DNA of 33,022 bases from a virus: IMG/VR virus record IMGVR_UViG_3300030106_008108, positions 16,383-49,404 of that record. One strand, given 5' to 3'. The number at the start of each line of letters is the position of its first letter. The first letter of the stretch is position 1. Below are positions 16,028 through 21,968 of the stretch, piece by piece. Position numbers and translations under genes: made by a program. The notes below the pieces were generated by a model, which saw only the letters and a program-made list of their open reading frames with translations, did no database searches and was not told the DNA's origin.

Positions 16028-16155
16028 AGAGTAGTCTTTGGGAAAATATTAGAAAAAAAAGAGATCGCATTAAAAGAGGGTCAGGTGAAAAAATGCGGAA
16101 AAAAGGAGACAAGGGCGCTCCTACCTCTGACCAAATAAAAAAAGCTCAAAGATAA
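15994..16155 (+). pseudogene. C-terminal module of the modular protein in the -1 frame
   Basis: In the -1 frame relative to the preceding gene, an open stretch without an ATG or other good start near its beginning encodes SSLWENIRKKRDRIKRG, continuing into SGEKMRKKGDKGAPTS and ending KKAQR, with TAA at 16153-16155. I recognise this as a recurring C-terminal module of phage and marine-virus proteins (LWxNIxxKRxRIKxGSGEKMRKxGxKGAPT). It lacks its own start; the only in-frame ATG (16093) would leave 20 residues. The A10 run at 16008-16017 is the natural place for joining the frames. It can be a slip-expressed extension, an assembly/sequencing homopolymer error, or a broken end. Confidence 0.7.
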
Positions 16156-16186
16156 TTTTATCTAGAAAAACACTTATTTATTGATA

Positions 16187-16210
16187 GTATCGTACATGAT
16201 TGTACAATAC
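16187..16210. promoter_or_regulatory. near-perfect palindrome across the start codon of the next gene
   Basis: Arms GTATCGTACA (16187-16196) and TGTACAATAC (16201-16210) pair at 9 of 10 positions around a 4-base centre TGAT. The ATG at 16196-16198 begins with the last base of the left arm. It could be an operator for a dimeric regulator, or an RNA hairpin presenting the start codon in its loop and giving translational autoregulation. No Shine-Dalgarno is seen before this gene. Confidence 0.45.
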
Positions 16211-16684
16211 TATAAACCTAATTCAAAAAATACTGGGTGTGCAGTTAGTTTTGATATCGGGCCAAATCAAAAAAATAAAGAGCCTTGTGTTTTTGTAAGA
16301 GCTATAAAACAATTTTCTTGGAATCAAGAAAGAAGAACTGGGTCATTTTCTGAAAATGCTAAAAATACAGAAAAATCTATTTCACTAAAACTTAATGAGA
16401 TAGAGGTTGGCGGCTTGATAAATGCAATAACTAATTATTGTGAATTCTCTGCTTTTCATTCTTATCAAGATAATAAAACAGCTATATCATTTAAACCTTA
16501 TAATAAAAAGGATGGCACAAAAGCTTTTTCTTTTTCTATAAATAGAAACTCAGCTAATAAATTTGGTATTGGAGTCGAAATGTCTGAAGCTTATTCCTTG
16601 CTAGAGTTTCTAAAACTTTACTTGCAAGAGTTGTATTTACATAGGTTGCAAAAAGCAAAAGAAATTAGATCTGGCAATAATTAA
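16196..16684 (+). CDS. conserved phage protein, possible PC4/Whirly-like ssDNA-binding protein
   Basis: I chose the ATG at 16196 (162 residues); an in-frame TTG at 16181 would add five residues. The pattern is of several beta strands followed by one C-terminal helix: YYKPNSKNTGCAVSFDIG, VFVRAIKQFSW, a basic-aromatic turn NQERRTGSF, SISLKLNEIEVGGLINAI, TAISFKPYN, AFSFSINRN, then the helix SEAYSLLEFLKLYLQELYL. This resembles the strand-and-helix design of PC4/Whirly-type single-strand binders, and the exposed aromatics and Lys/Arg of the strand turns would fit. I cannot confirm the family by eye. The start codon lies in a palindrome, which fits autoregulation as known for phage ssDNA-binding proteins. 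The stop shares a base with the start of the next gene (TAATG). Confidence 0.6.
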   Translation: MIVQYYKPNSKNTGCAVSFDIGPNQKNKEPCVFVRAIKQFSWNQERRTGSFSENAKNTEKSISLKLNEIEVGGLINAITNYCEFSAFHSYQDNKTAISFKPYNKKDGTKAFSFSINRNSANKFGIGVEMSEAYSLLEFLKLYLQELYLHRLQKAKEIRSGNN

Positions 16685-18573
16685 TGAGTAAAAAAACAAT
16701 TTTATTTCATTCTAACTTTTGTAGAGCTTTTACTGGGTTTGGTAAAAATAAAAAAAATATATTAAGGTATCTTTATAATACCGATAAATATAATATAATT
16801 GAACTTGCAAACGGCTTTGGGTGGGATGACCCACAGACGAAAACAGTTCCTTGGACTTGTAGGGGTTCTATGCCTCCGCCTAATAAAATGCAAGCATTAA
16901 GTCCAGAAGAGCAAAGACAGGAGGGATACGGAAAATCATTGGTTGATAAAGCAGTTTCAGAGTTCAAACCTGATATTTACATTGGTATAGAGGATATTTG
17001 GGCGTTTGGAGGATATTCTAATAAACCTTGGTGGGATAAAATAAATACAATGGTTTGGACTACTTTAGATAGTTTACCAATTTTACCACAAGCTATTGAT
17101 TTTGCTCCAAAAGTAAAAAATTACTATGTTTGGTCTAGTTTTGCGGAGAGGGAGTTTGAAGCAAAAGGTTATGACCATGTAAAAACATTAAGAGGGTCTT
17201 TAGATACTAACAATTTTTACAAATTATCTGATAAAAATCGCAAATCTTTAAGAGATTCTCACAATTTATCTGATGAATACATAGTAGGATTTGTTTTTAG
17301 GAATCAATTAAGGAAAAGTGTTCCTAATTTATTAGATGGTTTTAAATTATTTAAAAATACAGAGCCAAGAGCAAAATTACTTTTACATACTCATTGGTCT
17401 GAAGGTTGGGACATACCTCGGATGTTAGATGAAAAAAAAATTAACCCTACTGATGTTTTAACTACTTATGCATGCAATAAATGTAAATCTTATGAAGTTA
17501 AAAATTTCGCTGGTCAAGAACTTGATTGTAAAAAATGTGGAGCAAAAAAGTCTGTAAGCACGACAAATACAAATACAGGAGTTACTGAGAAGCAACTTAA
17601 TGAGGTTTATAATCTTATGGATGTTTATTGCCATCCATTCACAAGCGGAGGCCAAGAAATACCAATACAAGAGGCTAAACTAACAGAATTAATTACTTTA
17701 GTAACAAATTATTCTTGTGGTGAAGATAGCTGTTCAAATGAAAGCGGGGGCTTACCTTTATCTTGGAGTGAGTATAGAGAACCTGGAACTCAATTTATAA
17801 AAGCGTCCACTTGCCCTAATAGTATATGTGAAAACCTTAAAAAGGTTCATTCAATGACGGACGTTGAGAAAGATAAGCTAGGTAAAAAATCTAGGCAATG
17901 GGTGATAGATAATTTTTCTATAGAGGTCATAGGTAAAAAACTAGAGCAGATAATCGACGAAATGCCGTCTGTTGATTATGATTTTAATTTAAAAAAATTA
18001 TATTTTAATCCTAGTTACAATCCAAAACAAAATTACCCATCTCCAAAAGAATTTCTAATTGATATATATAAAAACATCTTAAATGAGACTGTAGATGAAA
18101 ATGATACAGGTTTTAAAAATTGGTTTGCTAAACTAAAAGCTGGCGCTAATCCGCAAGAAATTGTTAAATTTTTTCAACAGACAGCGCAAGAACATATAAA
18201 TAAAGCATCTATACCTGATTTAAAAGATATTCTTGATGACGAAGGCAAAGATAAAAGAGTAGGAGTGGTGATGCCAAAAAGTGAAATCGATGTGTTTTTT
18301 ATAAACTGTTTGTTAGATAATTTAAAAAAATTATATAAAAATCACAACATATATGTATTTACTGATCCTAAATACTATCCTTGTATAGATGATAATCCTA
18401 ATGTACATAAGCTATTGCCTTATAGCCCTGTGTTAGAGGATTTTTTGATGATGGAGGGACGCTCTGGGCATGATGGATATTTTGATATATTATTCAACCC
18501 TAACTGTACAACTCAAAAGAATTTAGCATACTTGCATAATGGAAACGATAAAATACAATTTTCTTTAAAATAA
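16684..18573 (+). CDS. multidomain glycosyltransferase: GT4-like, zinc ribbon, DUF4214-like, N-half of GT9-like domain
   Basis: The 629 residues begin with a GT-B glycosyltransferase (1-425) that looks like family GT4: ILFHSNFCRAFTGFG at the start, a VGFVFRNQLRK strand and basic residues (201-211), and SGGQEIPIQEAKLTE (321-335) in the place of the E-x7-E sugar-nucleotide site. A four-cysteine zinc ribbon (C264, C267, C282, C285) is inserted within the nucleotide-binding half. Residues about 454-505 (EFLIDIYKNILNE ... FKNWFAKLKAGANPQEIV) resemble DUF4214, common in surface-glycan proteins. From 525 a new Rossmann-like half starts (RVGVVMPKSEID, then NIYVFTDPKYYP) resembling the first half of GT9; its second half is in the next gene, reached by a TAATG junction. 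It should transfer sugars to an unknown acceptor. Confidence 0.72.
   Translation: MSKKTILFHSNFCRAFTGFGKNKKNILRYLYNTDKYNIIELANGFGWDDPQTKTVPWTCRGSMPPPNKMQALSPEEQRQEGYGKSLVDKAVSEFKPDIYIGIEDIWAFGGYSNKPWWDKINTMVWTTLDSLPILPQAIDFAPKVKNYYVWSSFAEREFEAKGYDHVKTLRGSLDTNNFYKLSDKNRKSLRDSHNLSDEYIVGFVFRNQLRKSVPNLLDGFKLFKNTEPRAKLLLHTHWSEGWDIPRMLDEKKINPTDVLTTYACNKCKSYEVKNFAGQELDCKKCGAKKSVSTTNTNTGVTEKQLNEVYNLMDVYCHPFTSGGQEIPIQEAKLTELITLVTNYSCGEDSCSNESGGLPLSWSEYREPGTQFIKASTCPNSICENLKKVHSMTDVEKDKLGKKSRQWVIDNFSIEVIGKKLEQIIDEMPSVDYDFNLKKLYFNPSYNPKQNYPSPKEFLIDIYKNILNETVDENDTGFKNWFAKLKAGANPQEIVKFFQQTAQEHINKASIPDLKDILDDEGKDKRVGVVMPKSEIDVFFINCLLDNLKKLYKNHNIYVFTDPKYYPCIDDNPNVHKLLPYSPVLEDFLMMEGRSGHDGYFDILFNPNCTTQKNLAYLHNGNDKIQFSLK
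18564..18570 (+). promoter_or_regulatory. candidate -1 frameshift site between the two halves of a GT9-like domain
   Basis: T TTA AAA, read in the zero frame as tct tta aaa taa, is a canonical X XXY YYZ heptamer placed immediately before the stop codon at 18571-18573. A -1 slip would run on through ATA ATG CCG into the next gene without a stop and join the two halves of the glycosyltransferase domain. Such heptamers also arise by chance in AT-rich sequence, and I see no obvious downstream stem-loop, so this remains a candidate. Confidence 0.35.
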
Positions 18574-19715
18574 TGCCGCATTTACTAAAAGAGTACGCAA
18601 AAAATTTAGGTGTAAAAATATCTAAACCTATTTTCAAAGAACATTTTTTTCCATTAGATTTTGATAAGTACATTGTCTTATATAATGAGGATAATGTTCA
18701 ATCTAGAAATTATAAATATTTCAACATTGTACTTAGCATATTAAGGCCATTTTTAAATAAACATAATATAAAAATTGTTCAATTTGGTTTTAATCAACAT
18801 ATAGAAGGTGTTAATAAAACACTAAATTTGCCTTTAAAACAGCAATCTTATTTAATATCAAAAAGCATCTTATATGTTGGCTGTGATGGCATATTAAGCC
18901 AGATAGCTGACTTTAAAAAAATTCCATCAGTAAACTTATATGGGAATATATATGCAAATGCATGCAAACCTTTGATTGGAAACTCATCAAAAACTTGCAA
19001 CATAGAGCCAGATTGGGATAAAAATCCGTCATTTTCAATAGATGACCCAGCAGAGCAAATTAATACAATCAAACCAGAGGTTATAGCTCAATCAATTATA
19101 GATTTACTTAAAATACAAAAAGTAAAAGTAAATTTTAAAACTTTGCAAATAGGTGCTGCTTTTGGTGGCCGAGCTATTGAAATAGTTCCAACTACATTTC
19201 ATAAAATACAAATTAGACCTAATGAGGAAGTATTTTTAAGAACAGATTATGGAGTTAGCGCAAAAGCTTTTAGCCAATATTGCCAAAATCATAAAGTTTC
19301 AATTTTTAGCGATAAACCTATAAATATTAGTCAAATACAGCCATATAAAAACAATATTGAAAATTTGTTTATATTTACAGATATAAATTCTGATCTTATT
19401 AGCCAAGATTATTTTGATACTCTTACTGAATTAAATATCAATTATACTTTACTAGTAAAAGATGAAAAACTTTTGCCAAAAATAAGAAATAATTACTTTG
19501 ATATAAACATTCGGACATATAACTCAGACAGCAAAAAGAAATGTGAAGTTGGCCCTAAATCCAGATTTTTTACAAAAAAAACAATTTTTAAAGATGGTAA
19601 ATTATATACTAGTTTAGCTCATTTGAAAAATAATCTTGACAATAATGATTTAGTGATCGATACTAATGATTTTTGGGGAGAATCACAACAATTTTTTATA
19701 TATGAGCAAAACTAA
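18573..19715 (+). CDS. GT9-like glycosyltransferase C-terminal half with unknown C-terminal domain
   Basis: Residues 1-125 of 380 fit the second half of a heptosyltransferase-like (GT9) GT-B fold: KYIVLYNEDN strand (32-41), then KIVQFGFNQHIE (67-78), then SYLISKSILYVGCDGILSQIAD (92-113) followed by IPSVNLYGN, matching the 'lia.a.l.vg.dsg..hlAaa...P.v.lfG' pattern of the nucleotide site. The first half of the fold is at the end of the upstream gene. The start shares a base with the upstream stop (TAATG), and a U UUA AAA slippery heptamer (18564-18570) directly precedes that stop, so either coupled reinitiation or -1 frameshifting could supply it. The C-terminal 200 residues contain strand-helix repeats I do not recognise. 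The gene overlaps the next by 14 bases. Confidence 0.6.
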   Translation: MPHLLKEYAKNLGVKISKPIFKEHFFPLDFDKYIVLYNEDNVQSRNYKYFNIVLSILRPFLNKHNIKIVQFGFNQHIEGVNKTLNLPLKQQSYLISKSILYVGCDGILSQIADFKKIPSVNLYGNIYANACKPLIGNSSKTCNIEPDWDKNPSFSIDDPAEQINTIKPEVIAQSIIDLLKIQKVKVNFKTLQIGAAFGGRAIEIVPTTFHKIQIRPNEEVFLRTDYGVSAKAFSQYCQNHKVSIFSDKPINISQIQPYKNNIENLFIFTDINSDLISQDYFDTLTELNINYTLLVKDEKLLPKIRNNYFDINIRTYNSDSKKKCEVGPKSRFFTKKTIFKDGKLYTSLAHLKNNLDNNDLVIDTNDFWGESQQFFIYEQN

Positions 19716-20463
19716 AAAGAAATACGGACCAGACATTTACAAAAGGAATGAGCACGGCTTACTTGAAAATGTAGATTACACTTTTAAAGAGGACGGTTCT
19801 ATAGATTGGAGGGCTATGATTAAGCCTGAGTTTTTATATCCAAATAAAGATTGGTTTACTCGTCGCAATAAACCAGTTCCAGATTCAGTTGACGGTTTAG
19901 ATGACAGGCAGCTTCTCATAATGCTTGGTGGTATTAAAGAACTAGCTAAATTAAGGGGTTACTGCGGTGTTCAATTTAAAGTAGATAATGTTTCCGATGG
20001 GTATGTTACTGCTAAATGCACAATTCATTGGCATGAAAATTATGAAACTGTAAACTCTTATTCTACTACTTATGAAGATGTAGCGAATGCTACTCTAGCC
20101 AATACAGACGCTTTCTGCGCTAAGTTTCTTGAGACAATTGCTTGTAATCGCGCTTTTGTTAGATGCGTAAGAAACTACTTAAATGTTCATATTGTTGGTG
20201 CAGATGAGATAGATAAATCAAATGAAGCTGATAATTCTGTCACTGTAGAGCATTACGATACGCCAGCAATTACACCGAATGATCTTTTAGAAAAAATTCT
20301 AAAATCAAAGCATAATGTAAAATCTTATAATGACTTTAAAGATGTCTTAAGAAGTCTTTGGAAGCAAGAGACATATCGAAATGAGGATGCTAAAAATTGG
20401 TCATCTTTCAAAGATATATCAGCTAAAGATGCTAGAAAGTTGATAGCTGTCTTGAAAAAATAA
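19702..20463 (+). CDS. conserved phage protein of unknown function, possible DNA recombination/annealing protein
   Basis: I start it at the ATG 19702 (MSKTKKKYGPD, 253 residues), which overlaps the previous gene by 14 bases; an upstream in-frame ATG at 19666 would add 12 residues and lengthen the overlap to 50 bases without a ribosome site. The middle shows LDDRQLLIMLGGIKELAKL, a beta region GYVTAKCTIHW, then a helix with ANATLANTDAFCAKFLETIA followed by CNRAFVRCVRNYLNVHIVG. The late part, with a helix then 'NRAFxRxVRxxLxxxIVGxDEI', recalls the conserved ending of some Rad52/DdrA-like annealing proteins, but the match is weak. The C-terminal 60 residues are a separate helical, charged segment. 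It ends in a TAATG junction with the GNAT-like gene. Confidence 0.6.
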   Translation: MSKTKKKYGPDIYKRNEHGLLENVDYTFKEDGSIDWRAMIKPEFLYPNKDWFTRRNKPVPDSVDGLDDRQLLIMLGGIKELAKLRGYCGVQFKVDNVSDGYVTAKCTIHWHENYETVNSYSTTYEDVANATLANTDAFCAKFLETIACNRAFVRCVRNYLNVHIVGADEIDKSNEADNSVTVEHYDTPAITPNDLLEKILKSKHNVKSYNDFKDVLRSLWKQETYRNEDAKNWSSFKDISAKDARKLIAVLKK

Positions 20464-20921
20464 TGATAGAAAGAATTACAGATCCAAAGAAATTTGAAAA
20501 AGTTGTAAATGATATACATGAGCTTTTTGGGGAGCAAGATAAAAACGCTTTTCATAAATTCTTACCGCATGATAAAGATTGTATTATAGCGTGTTTTAGC
20601 AACAAGAAAATTTTACAATGGGATTTTTTTGTTTGGTCAAATTTAAATAAAGATGATAAATATGATGCTGTTATTGCTTTTATAAATAATAAAAATGAAA
20701 AGTTTGCCAAAAATATTTTTGCTGAATATATTTGGATATCGGATAATCCAAAAGTAAGTTTTAAATTATTAGGTCAAGCAATGAAGTTCGCTAAAAAACA
20801 AGAGTTTGAATATGTCAGCATGTCTGCTGTTTGCGAGTCAGATAAGTTTGATAAAATATGTAATTTTTACAAAAGAATGGGTTTTGTAAAAGACTCAGAA
20901 ACATACGTTGCCAAAATATGA
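20463..20921 (+). CDS. GNAT-like N-acetyltransferase
   Basis: The 152 residues fit a small GNAT fold: strands in the middle (YDAVIAFI and IFAEYIWIS), then a loop and helix VSFKLLGQAMKFAKKQ in the acetyl-CoA pyrophosphate position, a strand YVSMSAVC, and the typical end with FYKRMGFVKD and a final strand ETYVAKI. The canonical R/Q-x-x-G-x-G/A loop is not clear, so cofactor binding may be altered. The substrate is unknown; a phage or host protein is possible. It begins in a TAATG junction with the upstream gene, and its stop overlaps the start of the next small gene (ATGA, 20918-20921). Confidence 0.68.
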   Translation: MIERITDPKKFEKVVNDIHELFGEQDKNAFHKFLPHDKDCIIACFSNKKILQWDFFVWSNLNKDDKYDAVIAFINNKNEKFAKNIFAEYIWISDNPKVSFKLLGQAMKFAKKQEFEYVSMSAVCESDKFDKICNFYKRMGFVKDSETYVAKI

Positions 20922-21088
20922 ATGGAAGAGTAGCTAAAAAACTTAGAAAAATTTGCCCTCCTATAAATGAGTTTACTAGGAGAGTTTACAGAAATCTAAA
21001 ATCTAAATATAAATCATTACCACATCATGCAAGAAAAGACTTCATCGAAGCCCTTGAACAAAAAACCATCGAAATGGGAAAAAAATAA
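20918..21088 (+). CDS. small basic protein, 56 residues
   Basis: It begins at an ATG in ATGA overlap with the GNAT-like stop and ends with TAA at 21086-21088. The product is basic and helical, with VAKKLRKI near the start, RRVYRNLKSKY (21-31) and HARKDFIEALEQ (37-48). No family is recognised. The ATGA coupling typical of this genome and the amphipathic, charged composition support it as real. It overlaps the next gene by 62 bases in a different frame, which lowers certainty. Confidence 0.5.
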   Translation: MNGRVAKKLRKICPPINEFTRRVYRNLKSKYKSLPHHARKDFIEALEQKTIEMGKK

Positions 21089-21260
21089 GGTTGGGGTTTT
21101 TTGGACTAAAGAGCAACCAAACGGTAAAACTTTTTTATCAGGAAATATAAATATTGATGGAAAGCTCCACAAAGTTTGTATTTTTAAAAATGATTTTAGC
21201 AATGGGAACACTCCACATTTTCAAGCGTTCAAAGTAGATGAAAAATCAAACGAAAAATGA
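21027..21260 (+). CDS. small conserved phage protein, 77 residues (DUF736-like pattern)
   Basis: The sequence NKVGVFWTKEQPNGKTFLSG (20-39), followed by a strand ending KVCIFKND and then HFQAFKVDEK, follows a pattern frequent in short phage proteins: 'iGxfW.k....Gk.yLsG.i......v.vFkN......pdf.v'. It is predicted to be all-beta. The first 62 bases lie over the 3' end of the previous 56-residue gene in another frame. The 3' end overlaps the end of the glycosyltransferase gene on the other strand by 15 bases, so the two transcripts converge here. Function is unknown. Confidence 0.62.
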   Translation: MQEKTSSKPLNKKPSKWEKNKVGVFWTKEQPNGKTFLSGNINIDGKLHKVCIFKNDFSNGNTPHFQAFKVDEKSNEK

Positions 21261-21929
21261 TTTGTAATGTGGCACTCTAATTGATGGGACAACTAAAGGT
21301 TTTATGCCAGTTTTTTTATAACAATTTTGGCAAAAACTAACATCCTCAAAAGATAAATCTTTTAAGTCAAATTTGCCATATTTCCCATTATTACAGTTCT
21401 TGATATTTGCGTGATTCAGCGGAAAATATGGGTATTCCATCTGCTCGAATATAGATCTATGTATCTTGGTAAATCCAAATCCACACCAATCTACTTCAAC
21501 TAATTTATTTGGTTCTTTTTCGCCAACCTCATCTAGCCACTTAACTGAACTAAAAGGCATATGATGATGTTTCCTGAAAAAATCTTCATCCCAATTGCCT
21601 ACCATGGCATTGTCAGAATAATCTGATCTGTACCAACCTGTAACAAATTTTTTATTTGGGTCTATTGACAATAAATGTTCAACCTGTTGTATACTAAAAT
21701 CTACGTCGCAATCTATCCAAAACAACCATTCTGCATCTGGCGGTCTTGTATCTACAAAACCTTTCCCTCCTGTAGCAAGATAGTTGCGAGCAAAGTTTAA
21801 AAATAATCTATGGCAAGTAAGTATAGCTGAGTTATTTCTATCGCACCAAGATTGCAATTTAAGATAATTTGGCACTAAATTACCTGTAATACCATTAGCT
21901 ATAGGGGTTAAAAAAACACAATCAAGCAT
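21246..21929 (-). CDS. small GT-A type glycosyltransferase
   Basis: The 227-residue protein should transfer a sugar from a nucleotide donor. It starts like a GT-A enzyme (MLDCVFLTPIANG) and has a DxD metal motif, WIDCDVDF (D73, D75, D77), a VDWCGFGFTKIHRSIFE segment (147-162) that resembles the acceptor-side 'GGfg.iRR..fe' region, a possible catalytic-base pair E195/D196 in SFEDVSFC, and a late VPSIRVPHYKS with a His (H221) that may complete the metal site. It is the last gene of the minus-strand fibre block, 39 bases after the second fibre gene, so fibre or receptor glycan modification is a reasonable guess. No ribosome site is seen; an AT-rich inverted repeat (21929-21949) abuts the start codon. 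Confidence 0.72.
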   Translation of the reverse strand: MLDCVFLTPIANGITGNLVPNYLKLQSWCDRNNSAILTCHRLFLNFARNYLATGGKGFVDTRPPDAEWLFWIDCDVDFSIQQVEHLLSIDPNKKFVTGWYRSDYSDNAMVGNWDEDFFRKHHHMPFSSVKWLDEVGEKEPNKLVEVDWCGFGFTKIHRSIFEQMEYPYFPLNHANIKNCNNGKYGKFDLKDLSFEDVSFCQNCYKKTGIKPLVVPSIRVPHYKSFFV

Positions 21930-21949
21930 ATTTTAAATATATTAAAATA
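21929..21949. repeat. AT-rich inverted repeat at the start of the GT-A gene
   Basis: TATTTTAA and TTAAAATA form a perfect 8-base inverted repeat with a 5-base centre. It lies in the 39-base gap between the second fibre gene and the glycosyltransferase gene and touches the ATG. Stability would be low, being all A and T. It may be chance in AT-rich sequence, or may mask the start codon. Confidence 0.3.
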
Positions 21950-21968
21950 TACTAAAAATTCTAATTAA

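Noticed and set aside
16181-16195. TTG start for the gene ending at 16684
   Set aside because: An ATG lies five codons downstream, in the palindrome; no Shine-Dalgarno favours the TTG.
19666-19701. Upstream ATG as start of the gene ending at 20463
   Set aside because: It would extend the overlap with the glycosyltransferase gene to 50 bases, has no ribosome site, and adds an unusual MIFGENHNNFLY leader. The ATG at 19702 is preferred.
21240-21300. Bidirectional terminator at the convergent gene ends
   Set aside because: No GC-rich hairpin with a T run could be found on either strand at this junction.
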